This document shows positions 53,346 through 62,666 of a stretch of DNA of 64,000 bases, piece by piece. The stretch is from positions 124,001-188,000 of the forward strand of contig NZ_JALPNF010000003.1 of assembly GCF_023195535.1 (NCBI RefSeq). Reading direction: 5' to 3'. The notes below the pieces were generated by a model. It had not been told where the DNA came from and did not search any database. It saw only the letters and a list, made by a program, of their open reading frames with translations. The translations under genes were made by a program, and so were the position numbers. Source of the DNA: Sphingomonas faeni (GTDB lineage: Bacteria; Pseudomonadota; Alphaproteobacteria; Sphingomonadales; Sphingomonadaceae). Numbering within the stretch: the stretch's first letter is position 1; every line of letters begins with the position of its first letter.

Positions 53346-54938
53346 TCAGTGCGAGCCCGGCGGTATTATGTCGATGTCTTCGCCACCATCCGTCATCCCA
53401 CGACCGAGATAGCTCATGCGGCGACCATAAAGGAAATAGAGCACCAAGCCGGCCGCGCCCCATAGCGGCAGAACCAGCATCGCCGCGGATGGCAGGTTGA
53501 AGAACAGAAAGACGCAGCCAGCGATCGTTGCTGGGGCTACCAGCCAGATCGCAGGCGTTCGGAACGCGCGCTTCCGGTCGGGTTCGGTGCGCCGTAGGAT
53601 CAGCACCGCGATCGCCACCATCATGAAGGCGTAAAGCGTACCGGCATTGGCGATGTCGGCCAGTTGCCCGACGGGTAGGAATGCCGCAGCGAGGGCCACC
53701 GCCGTACCGGTAATCGCGGTAACGATATGTGGCGTCTTGAAGCGCGGATGAACTCGGCTGAGCACTTCCGGCAGCAGTCCGTCACGGCTCATGACGAAGA
53801 AAATTCGCGTCTGGCCGAACATCAAGACGAGGATGACCGAAGGTAGTGCCACGAAGGCGGCGATACCCAACATGTTCCCGACCGTACTAAATCCGATCAC
53901 GCGCAGGACATGCGCCAACGCCTCTTTCGAGCAGACCAGCGCCTCGCCATATTGCGGCAACGCGCACTGACGGGCGAGTTCCTCGGATCCGGCGGGGAAG
54001 GGGATGCCGTTCGGTCCCATGATCGGCTGGCCACCGATCGTGCCGATCGCACCCGCCGCGACGAGTATGTAGAAGACCGTGCAGAATAGTAACGAGGCGA
54101 TCAGTCCGATCGGTACATTGCGCTGCGGGTTCTTCGTTTCCTCCGCTGCGGTCGAGACTGCGTCGAAGCCGACATAGGCGAAGAAAATCGTCGCTGCAGC
54201 GCCCACCGCGCCTACCCCTGTGCCGAACCCCCCGAACACACCCGCAGGCAGGAAGGGATTAAAGCGGGCAGTATCGACGACGGGCAGCGTAAGGATGATG
54301 AACGCGGTCAGCGCGGTCACCTTGATCGCGACCAGCACGGTGTTCAGCCGTGCGCTCTCGGTGGTGCCGACGATCAGCAAGGCCGTGATGCCCATCGCGA
54401 TGACGATCGCGGGCAGATTGACGAATCCGCCTGGCGAGCCGCCCAGCGCGAGCGGACCGGCACCGAGCCATGTCGGCAGATGTATGCCGAGAAATTCTCG
54501 TAGCACCGTCCCCTGGAAATAGTCCGACCACGTCACCGCCACGGCGGAAGCAGCGACGGCATATTCGAGGACGAGGGCCCAGCCGACCGTCCACGCCAGC
54601 AATTCGCCCATGACCGCATAGGTATAGGTGTAGGCAGAACCGGCGACAGGGATCATCGACGCGATTTCTGCATAGCATAGCGCTGCTACGATGCAGATCG
54701 CGCCAGCGATGGCAAAGGCCAGCATCAAGCCCGGCCCGGCCTTTTGAGCGCCTGCGGCCGTTAGGGCGAAGATACCTGTTCCGATCACGCAGCCGATGCC
54801 GAACAGGGTAAGCTGGAACGCACCCAGCGATCGGTGGAGCGATTTCTTCTCCGCCGTCGCCAGAATGGCGTCCAGCGATTTTACGCGACCAAAAATCAAT
54901 TCGGTACCCCCCGGGGATGACGAGGGCCGGGTCAACAT
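53346..54938 (-). CDS. APC-superfamily amino-acid permease (CAT-like)
   Basis: A 530-residue inner-membrane transporter. After a cytoplasmic start of about 35 residues come twelve to fourteen hydrophobic segments. The first has the family motif LTLFGIGCVIGTGIFALTAAGA (unwound GxG of helix 1) and a later one FFAYVGFDAVSTAAEETKNPQR (helix 6), both typical of cationic amino-acid permeases. An extracytoplasmic loop with two cysteines (about 330-350) is present. The ATG at 54938 has an AAGGGGG site; a TTG at 54953 is in frame. It stands alone. Confidence 0.9.
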   Translation of the reverse strand: MLTRPSSSPGGTELIFGRVKSLDAILATAEKKSLHRSLGAFQLTLFGIGCVIGTGIFALTAAGAQKAGPGLMLAFAIAGAICIVAALCYAEIASMIPVAGSAYTYTYAVMGELLAWTVGWALVLEYAVAASAVAVTWSDYFQGTVLREFLGIHLPTWLGAGPLALGGSPGGFVNLPAIVIAMGITALLIVGTTESARLNTVLVAIKVTALTAFIILTLPVVDTARFNPFLPAGVFGGFGTGVGAVGAAATIFFAYVGFDAVSTAAEETKNPQRNVPIGLIASLLFCTVFYILVAAGAIGTIGGQPIMGPNGIPFPAGSEELARQCALPQYGEALVCSKEALAHVLRVIGFSTVGNMLGIAAFVALPSVILVLMFGQTRIFFVMSRDGLLPEVLSRVHPRFKTPHIVTAITGTAVALAAAFLPVGQLADIANAGTLYAFMMVAIAVLILRRTEPDRKRAFRTPAIWLVAPATIAGCVFLFFNLPSAAMLVLPLWGAAGLVLYFLYGRRMSYLGRGMTDGGEDIDIIPPGSH

Positions 54939-55011
54939 GGCCCCCTTGCTCAAGCCGGCGAGCCTAATGGCAATTTTATTACGTGCAATCCTTTAGTGGC
55001 GGAAAGCTGCG

Positions 55012-55389
55012 CTATTGCGCGAGCATCGGCCCGAGCGGGCGGCCGCCGAAGACATGAACGTGCAGGTGCGGCACCTCCTGGTGCCCGTCCCGGCCGATGT
55101 TGGCGAGCAGGCGATAGCCCGGCTCGACCAGCCCGGCGGCGCGCGCCACGGTACCGACCGCGCGGATGAACCCGGCGATCTCGGCATCGGGCGCCCGCGC
55201 CGAGAAATCGTCCCACGACACGTACGCACCCTTGGGGATCACGAGCAGGTGCGTCGGCGCCTGCGGGTTGATGTCGTGGAACGCGATCGCGAAGTCGTCC
55301 TCGTAGACGCGCTTCGACGGGATCTCGCCGCGCAGGATCTTCGCGAAGATGTTCTGGTCGTCATAGGGCTGGGTGGCGTCGATCGGCAT
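55012..55389 (-). CDS. HIT-family nucleotide-binding hydrolase (HinT-like)
   Basis: A 125-residue histidine-triad protein with the start DDQNIFAKILRGEIPSKRVY and the active site HLHVHVFGG (His 108, 110 and 112). HinT-type enzymes hydrolyse phosphoramidates such as AMP-lysine. It lies after hisE with a 110-bp palindromic repeat between; a link to histidine synthesis is common in alphaproteobacterial gene order but no shared function is known. Confidence 0.92.
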   Translation of the reverse strand: MPIDATQPYDDQNIFAKILRGEIPSKRVYEDDFAIAFHDINPQAPTHLLVIPKGAYVSWDDFSARAPDAEIAGFIRAVGTVARAAGLVEPGYRLLANIGRDGHQEVPHLHVHVFGGRPLGPMLAQ

Positions 55390-55390
55390 A

Positions 55391-55500
55391 AATCCCCCTT
55401 CCGCTTGCGGGAGGGGTTAGGGGAGGGGCTTGCCTTCCCGATCCCGGCGGAGCGTGAGCGTCATGCCCTCCCCCGACCCCTCCCGCAAGCGGAAGGGGGT
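55391..55500. repeat. Family F intergenic palindrome
   Basis: CCCCCTTCCGCTTGCGGGAG at the left and CTCCCGCAAGCGGAAGGGGG at the right are exact complements, around about 60 bases. A half copy (CCCCTCCCGCAAGCGGGAGG) is at 58561-58580, before hisB's end. It separates hisE and the HIT gene. Confidence 0.88.
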
Positions 55501-55504
55501 CAAG

Positions 55505-55825
55505 TCAGCCCGCTCGACCCGCCTTCTCGACCAGCCCGCCGACACCCTCGCGCCGTTCCAACTCGGCACGCACATCGTCCAGACTCAGCCCCGCATCCGC
55601 CAGCAACACGGCGAGGTGGAACATCAGATCCGCCGCTTCCGGCACGATGCTCGTCTCGTCGCCCGAGCACGCGGCGATCACCGTCTCGACGGCTTCCTCG
55701 CCCAGTTTCTGCGCGATCTTCGGTCGGCCCTTGGCGAACAGGGTGGCGGTATAGCTGGTGTCGGCGGGCGCATCGCGGCGCGCGCGGATGGTCGCTTCGA
55801 GGCGGTCGAATACAGGGTCTGCCAT
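55505..55825 (-). CDS. hisE: Phosphoribosyl-ATP diphosphatase HisE
   Basis: A 106-residue all-helical MazG-like enzyme that converts phosphoribosyl-ATP to phosphoribosyl-AMP, the second step of histidine synthesis. Motifs: KIAQKLGEEAVETVIAA (metal-binding Glu pairs, about 40) and EAADLMFHLAVLLAD (about 68). The ATG at 55825 gives the normal length. A TTG at 55861 would overlap the upstream gene stop and add twelve residues. Neither has a good ribosome-binding site. Confidence 0.92.
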   Translation of the reverse strand: MADPVFDRLEATIRARRDAPADTSYTATLFAKGRPKIAQKLGEEAVETVIAACSGDETSIVPEAADLMFHLAVLLADAGLSLDDVRAELERREGVGGLVEKAGRAG

Positions 55826-55857
55826 CCGCGGCGTGCTGACGCAGCAGGGCAGGCGGG

Positions 55858-56067
55858 TCAATCCTTCTTGGGTGGACCCGCTGCTTCACGTTCGGCCAGG
55901 TTGCGTCGACGGGCCTCGATGAACCGCTTGCGCAAAGCCCGGCGCACCAGCCAAACGCCGATCGCCGCGAACACGAACAGCACGACGTCCGACATCGCCA
56001 ACCCGGTTGGCGGATGCGCGACGCCGCTATGCCCTGATTCGACCGCGAGTATGGCGAGCGCCGACAC
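55858..56067 (-). CDS. Small single-pass membrane protein in the his operon
   Basis: Up to 69 residues, with one membrane helix (VVLFVFAAIGVWLVRRAL) followed by a strongly basic tail (RKRFIEARRRNLAEREA), so the C-terminus should be cytoplasmic. The GTG at 56067 lies 5 bp after the hisF stop, which favours coupling; an ATG at 55995 would give 45 residues that contain the helix and tail. I do not recognise the family. Being between hisF and hisE, it should be co-transcribed with them. Confidence 0.6.
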   Translation of the reverse strand: MSALAILAVESGHSGVAHPPTGLAMSDVVLFVFAAIGVWLVRRALRKRFIEARRRNLAEREAAGPPKKD

Positions 56068-56072
56068 GCCCG

Positions 56073-56846
56073 TCAGGCCGCGCGAACCGGCGTCCGCACC
56101 GGGATCCCCGCCGCGGCCAGCGCGGCATGCGCGTCGCCGATCGACGCCTGCCCGAAGTGAAAGATCGACGCCGCCAGCACCGCGCTCGCATGCCCGTCGC
56201 GGATACCCGCCACCAGATCGTCGAGCCCGCCGACCCCGCCGCTCGCAACGACGGGCACGCTCACCCGGTCCGAAATCGCCCGGATCAGCTCAAGGTCGTA
56301 GCCGCTGCGAGTCCCGTCGCGGTCCATCGACGTGACGAGCAGCTCGCCAGCGCCAAGCTCGGCGAGCTTCAAGGCATGCGCGATCGCATCGATTCCGGTC
56401 GCGCGCCGGCCGCCATGCGTGAACACTTCCCAGCCCTCGCCGGACCTGCGCGCATCGACCGACGCGACACAGCACTGGCTGCCGAACCGCTCGGCGATAT
56501 CCGCGACCAGTTCCGGCCGCTCGACCGCCGCCGAATTGACCGCCACCTTGTCCGCTCCCGCCAGCAACAGCGCGCGCGCATCGTCCGCCGTCCGCACACC
56601 GCCACCGACCGTCAAAGGCATGAAACACACCGCCGCCGTACGCCGCACCACGTCGAGGATGGTCCCGCGGCCTTCATGGCTCGCCCCGATATCGAGGAAG
56701 CACAACTCGTCCGCCCCGGCCGCATCGTACGCCCGCGCCTGCTCGACCGGATCGCCCGCATCACGCAACTCGACGAAGTTCACGCCCTTCACGACGCGGC
56801 CATCGGCGACATCGAGACACGGGATCACGCGCGCACGAACCGTCAT
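56073..56846 (-). CDS. hisF: Imidazole glycerol phosphate synthase subunit HisF
   Basis: A 257-residue TIM-barrel cyclase that, with HisH, makes imidazole glycerol phosphate and AICAR. The catalytic Asp residues are in [14 protein letters not shown] (Asp 12) and TSMDRDGT (about 133); phosphate loops TVGGGVR (about 80) and ASGGVGG (about 180) are intact. The ATG at 56846 has no clear ribosome-binding site and lies about 20 bp after a large palindromic element that separates it from hisA. Confidence 0.95.
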   Translation of the reverse strand: MTVRARVIPCLDVADGRVVKGVNFVELRDAGDPVEQARAYDAAGADELCFLDIGASHEGRGTILDVVRRTAAVCFMPLTVGGGVRTADDARALLLAGADKVAVNSAAVERPELVADIAERFGSQCCVASVDARRSGEGWEVFTHGGRRATGIDAIAHALKLAELGAGELLVTSMDRDGTRSGYDLELIRAISDRVSVPVVASGGVGGLDDLVAGIRDGHASAVLAASIFHFGQASIGDAHAALAAAGIPVRTPVRAA

Positions 56847-56867
56847 GCGACGCGCCGAAGAATTGGT

Positions 56868-57083
56868 TCACGCGGAGACGCGGAGACGCGGAGACGCGGC
56901 AAAGCCGCTAAGAATTTTTCGCGCAGAGGCGCAGAGGACGCAGAGAAGAAGGGGCGCGGCGGGGCGGGCGGATTTCTGTCGCCAGTGAGGAAACAGTGAA
57001 TGCTGCCGCGCACTGCCTCCGCGCTCTCTGCGTCTCTGCGCGAACAGCTCTCGCTTCCTCCGCGTCTCCGCGTCTCCGCGTGA
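56868..57083. repeat. Family H palindromic element with tandem 9-mers inside the his operon
   Basis: The left side has three to four copies of a 9-base unit (CGGAGACG-like) and then CGCAGAGGCGCAGAGGACGC. The right side mirrors this with CTCTGCGTCTCTGCGCG and CCGCGTCTCCGCGTCTCCGC, giving an imperfect inverted repeat of about 215 bp. It fills the gap between hisF and hisA and is the largest single repeat outside the adhesin gene. Confidence 0.82.
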
Positions 57084-57084
57084 A

Positions 57085-57822
57085 TCATCCTGCTGCCTTC
57101 GCCACACTCAACGCCGCCGCAAGATCGAGCCGGCCGTCGTACAACGCCCGCCCGGTAATCACGCCCTCGACCCCGTCCCGCACATGCAAAGCCAGCACGT
57201 GAATCTCGGCGATCCCCTTCACGCCACCGCTGGCGATCACCGGAATGTCCACCGCCCGCGCCAGGTCGACGGTAGCGTCGACGTTGCACCCCTTCAGCAT
57301 CCCGTCGCGCCCGACATCGGTGAACAGCAACGACGCCACCCCCGCATCCTCGAACCGCCGCGCGAGATCGACCGCGGTCGTCGTCGAAACATCCGCCCAA
57401 CCCTTGGTCGCGACCATCCCGTCCTTCGCGTCGACCGCCACGACGATCCCGCCCGGAAAATCCCTCGCCACGCCCCGCACGAATTCCGGATCCTCCAGCG
57501 CCGCCGTCCCGATCACGACGCGCGACACGCCCAGATCGAACCAGCCCTCAACGCTGGCCCGCGTCCGGATCCCGCCGCCAAGCTGCACATGCCCCGGAAA
57601 CTGCGCCACAATCGACCGCACCGCGTCGCCATTGACCGAAGCCCCCGCGAACGCGCCGTCGAGATCGACCACATGCAGATGCTCCGCGCCAGCCTCGGCG
57701 AACAGCATCGCCTGCGCCGCCGGATCGTCGCCGTACACGGTCGCGCGGTCCATATCGCCCTCGGCGAGACGCACCACCTGACCCGCCTTGAGGTCGATCG
57801 CGGGAAAGATAATCAGGCTCAC
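57085..57822 (-). CDS. hisA: Phosphoribosylformimino-5-aminoimidazole carboxamide ribotide isomerase HisA
   Basis: A 245-residue TIM-barrel isomerase, fourth step of histidine synthesis. The catalytic Asp is in FPAIDLKAGQVVRL (about 9) and the second one in FTDVGRDGML (about 128-134); QLGGGIRT and ASGGV bind the phosphates. The GTG at 57822 overlaps the hisH stop (GTGA), which favours it over the GTG at 57831, three codons earlier. Confidence 0.94.
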   Translation of the reverse strand: MSLIIFPAIDLKAGQVVRLAEGDMDRATVYGDDPAAQAMLFAEAGAEHLHVVDLDGAFAGASVNGDAVRSIVAQFPGHVQLGGGIRTRASVEGWFDLGVSRVVIGTAALEDPEFVRGVARDFPGGIVVAVDAKDGMVATKGWADVSTTTAVDLARRFEDAGVASLLFTDVGRDGMLKGCNVDATVDLARAVDIPVIASGGVKGIAEIHVLALHVRDGVEGVITGRALYDGRLDLAAALSVAKAAG

Positions 57823-58424
57823 GGCCGCCACTCCAGGAAACGTTCGAGCAATGCCAGGCCGTAGCGCTGGCTTTTCTCAGGATGAAACTGCACGCCGATC
57901 ATCGTGTCGCGACCGATCGCCGCGGTGACCGCGCCAGCATGGTCGGTCGTCGCGAGCACGTCGGCGCCCTCAAAGGCAAAGCTATGCAGGAAATACGCCT
58001 CGCCTGGCTCGATCAGCGGGTGCGCGACGGACGGAACGACGTCGTTCCAGCCCATATGCGGCACCTTGGCCTCCATCGTACCCGGTTCCAACCGCCGCAC
58101 GCGCCCGGGCACCCAGCCGAGTCCGGCATGCGTTCCCATCTCCTCGCCGGCCTCGGCCATCAACTGCATGCCGACGCAGATCCCGAGAAACGGCGTGCCC
58201 TCGTCGCGAACCCGTCGGTTCAGCGCCTCGACCATCCCCGGCACCGCACGCAACGCCGCCGCACACGCGCCATACGCGCCAACGCCCGGCAGCACGATCC
58301 GCTCGGCCTTGGCGACCACATCGGCGTCCGACGTAACGACCAGATCGACACACCCCGCCGTCCGCAGCGCGTTCTCGACCGAGTGCAAATTCCCCGCGCC
58401 GTAATCGATCAGCGCTAGCGTCAT
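57819..58424 (-). CDS. hisH: Imidazole glycerol phosphate synthase glutaminase subunit HisH
   Basis: A 201-residue class I glutamine amidotransferase that feeds ammonia to HisF. The triad is visible: Cys in FLGICVGMQLM (about 83), and His and Glu in GVQFHPEKSQ (about 181-183). The oxyanion segment PGVGAYG is intact. It overlaps hisA by 4 bp and lies after hisB with a repeat between. Confidence 0.95.
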   Translation of the reverse strand: MTLALIDYGAGNLHSVENALRTAGCVDLVVTSDADVVAKAERIVLPGVGAYGACAAALRAVPGMVEALNRRVRDEGTPFLGICVGMQLMAEAGEEMGTHAGLGWVPGRVRRLEPGTMEAKVPHMGWNDVVPSVAHPLIEPGEAYFLHSFAFEGADVLATTDHAGAVTAAIGRDTMIGVQFHPEKSQRYGLALLERFLEWRP

Positions 58425-58450
58425 GCGGTGTCTCCGCGACCAGGAACAAG

Positions 58451-58525
58451 AAGTCCGTCACCCCAGCGGAAGCTGGGGTCTCGTCGTAACGGGGATACCC
58501 CAGCTTCCGCTGGGGTGACGGACTT
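58451..58525. repeat. Family C intergenic palindrome, copy 1
   Basis: Perfect 28-bp arms (58451-58478 and 58498-58525; left arm begins AAGTCCGTCACCCCAGCGGA) with a 19-base loop. A related copy is at 62557-62643. It lies between hisB and hisH and is followed by a family F half element (58561-58580), so two repeat types share this 160-bp gap. Confidence 0.9.
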
Positions 58526-58587
58526 CGGGGCGCCGACGATCGAGGCCAGGCCTTCCCCCGACCCCTCCCGCAAGCGGGAGGGGAGCA

Positions 58588-59175
58588 TCAGAGGATCCCC
58601 TTGGTCGACGGGATCGCATCGGCCTTGCGCGGATCGATCTCGATCGCCGTCCGGAGCGCCCGCGCAACACCCTTGAACGCCGCCTCGGCGATGTGGTGGT
58701 TGTTCGACCCGTACAGCGTCTCGACGTGCAGCGTGATGCCGGCCGCCTGCGCGAAGCTGTGGAAGAAATGCTCGAACATTTCCGTATCCATGCCGCCCAA
58801 GCGCTTCTGCGAAAACAGATCCTTCCACACCAGCCAGGGCCGCCCGGAAATATCCAGAGCCACCCGCGTGAGCGTCTCGTCCATCGGCGAGAGCGCATCG
58901 CCGTACCGCACGATACCGCGCTTGTCGCCGAGCGCCTGCGCGAATGCCTGCCCGATCGCGATGCCGGTGTCCTCCACCGTGTGATGCTCGTCGATATGCA
59001 GATCGCCCTTGGTCCGCACGCGGAGGTCGATCAGCGAGTGGCGCGACAATTGTTCGAGCATGTGATCGAAGAAACCGACCCCGGTCTCGACGTCGTACAC
59101 GCCGGTCCCATCGAGGTTCACGGTGACGTCGATCGCCGTCTCGGCGGTGGAGCGGGTAATCGTGGCGGTGCGCAT
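58588..59175 (-). CDS. hisB: Imidazoleglycerol-phosphate dehydratase HisB
   Basis: A 195-residue Mn-dependent dehydratase, seventh step of histidine synthesis. The metal motifs are [13 protein letters not shown] (about 36), DEHHTVED (about 63), and [14 protein letters not shown] (about 160). It is the monofunctional form without a phosphatase domain. The ATG at 59175 has a GGGAGG site; the 22 extra codons of open frame upstream are not used. It heads the his operon and is divergent from sspB. Confidence 0.95.
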   Translation of the reverse strand: MRTATITRSTAETAIDVTVNLDGTGVYDVETGVGFFDHMLEQLSRHSLIDLRVRTKGDLHIDEHHTVEDTGIAIGQAFAQALGDKRGIVRYGDALSPMDETLTRVALDISGRPWLVWKDLFSQKRLGGMDTEMFEHFFHSFAQAAGITLHVETLYGSNNHHIAEAAFKGVARALRTAIEIDPRKADAIPSTKGIL

Positions 59176-59246
59176 GCCACCTCCCATAACGTGCGCCACG
59201 ACGCATGCAATCTTGACCGCCAATCGAATGACGCTACCCAAGGGGA

Positions 59247-59732
59247 ATGACCGATGGACTGCCCGATAGCCTGATTCCGTACGACGAGATCGTGCAAGAA
59301 GCCCTGCGTGCCGTCGTCGGCCGCGTGCTCGGCTCCGTCGCTGAGGCCGGCGGGCTTCCCGGCGAGCATCATTTCTACATCACCTTCAAGACGCAGGCGC
59401 CCGGCGTCGACATCCCCAAGCGGCTGATCGAGCGTTTCCCGGACGAGATGACGATCGTCATGCAGAACCGGTATTGGGACTTGATCGTCGACGACGAGCG
59501 CTTCTCGATCGGGCTCAGCTTCAACCAAGTCCCGTCGAAGCTGGTGATCCCGTACTCGGCGATCACCGCGTTCCAGGATCCTGCGGTCAGCTTCGAGCTC
59601 CGCTTCCAGGCGCAGGAGGGTGCGGAAGACGCACTCGGCGACCATGACGAAGCGGAGAACGACGGCCCTACCGCGGTCCCGATCGAAGATGGCTCGAACG
59701 TCGTCGCGGTGGATTTCAAGCGGAAAAAGTAA
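59247..59732 (+). CDS. sspB: SspB-family ClpXP adaptor (alphaproteobacterial type)
   Basis: A 161-residue protein with a compact beta domain (about 8-118: [66 protein letters not shown]) and then an acidic, flexible tail ending in [10 protein letters not shown], the peptide that docks on ClpX. SspB hands ssrA-tagged proteins to ClpXP. It is followed by a family D repeat and fumC. Confidence 0.92.
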   Translation: MTDGLPDSLIPYDEIVQEALRAVVGRVLGSVAEAGGLPGEHHFYITFKTQAPGVDIPKRLIERFPDEMTIVMQNRYWDLIVDDERFSIGLSFNQVPSKLVIPYSAITAFQDPAVSFELRFQAQEGAEDALGDHDEAENDGPTAVPIEDGSNVVAVDFKRKK

Positions 59733-59746
59733 CCAAACTCCCTCGC

Positions 59747-59888
59747 CCCTACGGGGAGAGGGAACGGGCCCGCCGCCCTTGGGTGGGAAGGGAGAGGGGA
59801 GTGAGGCGAGGGCAGCTTTCCCCAAAGCCCCTCACCCTTCCGTCGCCTGCGGCTCCTCCCTCCCTCTCCCCGAAGGGGCGAGGGATCC
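59747..59888. repeat. Family D intergenic repeat, copy 3
   Basis: Nearly the same sequence as 22962-23112 (CTCCCTCGCCCCTACGGGGA ... CTCTCCCCGAAGGGGCGAGG). It lies between the co-directional sspB and fumC genes. Confidence 0.88.
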
Positions 59889-59916
59889 CGAGCACGCTAC
59901 GGAAGGTTGACCCCGC

Positions 59917-61308
<1,392 letters not shown>

Positions 61309-61414
61309 CATCCCCGCACTCGCTCTCGTCAGGATGACGGGGTGGGGGTTTAGTCAGGTCGGGAACCCAAACGCCTTTCGCGCGCTAACCCGCCACACGG
61401 ACAGGAGAAATTAC

Positions 61415-61627
61415 GTGGGCGCAACGACCATAGGCGCGCTGATCGGCGCAGGCATCGACTCGCTCAGCGGCGACGACGGCAACGCGGACGGCGCGATCAT
61501 CGGTGCGATCACCGCCAACGTACTCAAGATCGTCGTGCCCATGGCCGTGACCTACGCGATCGGCTGGGCAGTGCTGCGCGGTGCAGCGGAACTCAAGGAC
61601 CAGGTTTTCGGAGAGGTGAAATCATGA
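61415..61627 (+). CDS. Small glycine-rich membrane protein
   Basis: A 70-residue protein with a glycine-zipper-like first half (IGALIGAGIDSLSG) and a hydrophobic segment (VLKIVVPMAVTYAIGWAVLRG). The GTG at 61415 has a perfect AGGAG site 7 bp upstream, which makes it a real gene in spite of its size. Its stop overlaps the next small gene (ATGA). The function is unknown. Confidence 0.75.
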   Translation: MGATTIGALIGAGIDSLSGDDGNADGAIIGAITANVLKIVVPMAVTYAIGWAVLRGAAELKDQVFGEVKS

Positions 61628-61824
61628 TCGGACGTATTATCAGCGCATTGGTCGGCCGCGAGATGGGTCGTCGCAACGGCTCGGGCGGCGCCTCTGGCGC
61701 AGTGAAGGGCGTGGTGGCGATGGGCCTGATGCGCCGCATGGGCCCGCTCGGCATGATCCTCGGCGGCGGCTACGCGGCCAAGAAGGCGTATGACCGCAAC
61801 AAGGCGCGCAAGACGGGCTACTGA
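61624..61824 (+). CDS. Small basic glycine-rich protein
   Basis: A 66-residue protein (start MIGRIISALVGREMGRRNG) with a Gly-rich central hydrophobic segment (MGPLGMILGGGYAAKKAYD) and a basic tail. It overlaps the preceding 70-residue gene by 4 bp, so the two are made together and may act together at the membrane. The family is not recognised. It is followed by a 17-bp hairpin and gmk. Confidence 0.75.
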   Translation: MIGRIISALVGREMGRRNGSGGASGAVKGVVAMGLMRRMGPLGMILGGGYAAKKAYDRNKARKTGY

Positions 61825-61844
61825 TCCGCCTTTAGAATGACACG

Positions 61845-61884
61845 CGCGGACTGCGCATGGGTTGACGCCCATGCGCAGTCCGCG
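61845..61884. promoter_or_regulatory. Perfect 17-bp hairpin just upstream of gmk
   Basis: CGCGGACTGCGCATGGG (61845-61861) and its exact complement (61868-61884) flank a 6-base loop TTGACG. It begins 20 bp after the stop of the small basic protein gene and ends 12 bp before the gmk ATG; the AAGGG ribosome-binding site (61887-61891) starts right after the stem. No T-run follows, so it is not a simple terminator. Confidence 0.75.
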
Positions 61885-61896
61885 GCAAGGGCGCGC

Positions 61897-62547
61897 ATGC
61901 CCCACACACTTCCGTCCGACCCGCATGGTTTCCGTCGCCGCGGAGTCCTGTTCGTCCTGTCCTCGCCATCCGGTGCCGGCAAGTCGACCATTGCGCGCAG
62001 ATTGCTCGCGGACGAGCACGAGCTGGAGATGTCGGTCTCGGTAACAACCCGGTCGATGCGACCCGGCGAAGTCGACGGCAAGGATTACCATTTCACCGAC
62101 CTAGAGGGCTTTCGCGACATGGTCGCGAAGGACGAGTTCCTCGAATGGGCGCACGTCTTCAACCACCGCTACGGTACCCCGCGCGCGCAGGTCGAGGAGA
62201 TGCTCGCCGCCGGCAAGGATGTGCTGTTCGACATCGACTGGCAGGGCGCGCAACAGCTGTTCCAGATAGCCGGCGGCGACGTCGTCCGCGTCTTCATCTT
62301 CCCGCCGTCGATGGAAGAGCTCCACCGGAGACTCACCAGCCGCGGCACCGATTCGACCGAAGTGATCGAGGCCCGCATGTCGCGCGCGGCCAACGAGGTG
62401 AGTCACTGGGACGGTTACGACTACGTGCTGGTCAACGACGACGTCGACAGCTGCATCCGTGGCGTGAAGACGATCCTGGCCGCGGAACGCCTGAAACGCT
62501 CGCGCCAGACCGGCCTCATCGGCTTCATCCGTCGCCTGACCCGTTAG
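61897..62547 (+). CDS. gmk: Guanylate kinase
   Basis: A 216-residue enzyme that phosphorylates GMP to GDP. P-loop SSPSGAGKST (about 22-31), GMP-binding SVTTRSMRPGEVDGKDYHF (about 49), and the lid region with TSRGTDS. The ATG at 61897 has an AAGGG site; the frame opens 20 codons earlier but inside the hairpin, which is unlikely. It has no operon partner after it. Confidence 0.95.
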   Translation: MPHTLPSDPHGFRRRGVLFVLSSPSGAGKSTIARRLLADEHELEMSVSVTTRSMRPGEVDGKDYHFTDLEGFRDMVAKDEFLEWAHVFNHRYGTPRAQVEEMLAAGKDVLFDIDWQGAQQLFQIAGGDVVRVFIFPPSMEELHRRLTSRGTDSTEVIEARMSRAANEVSHWDGYDYVLVNDDVDSCIRGVKTILAAERLKRSRQTGLIGFIRRLTR

Positions 62548-62556
62548 TCCTTCCAA

Positions 62557-62643
62557 CCGTCATCCCAGCAAAAGCTGGGATCTCCCCGATCCGGGTCGCA
62601 GCACTCGCCAATCGGGATACCCCAGCTTTCGCTGGGGTGACGG
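62557..62643. repeat. Family C intergenic palindrome, copy 2
   Basis: CCGTCATCCCAGCAAAAGCT at the left pairs, with two mismatches, with CAGCTTTCGCTGGGGTGACG at the right. It lies between the convergent gmk and atp12 genes. Confidence 0.85.
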
Positions 62644-62666
62644 ACTTGGAGGGGTTGGGTAAGCTC

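Noticed and set aside
56868..57083. CRISPR-like tandem units between hisF and hisA.
   Set aside because: The units are 9 bp with no unique spacers and are mirrored in an inverted repeat, so this is not a CRISPR array.
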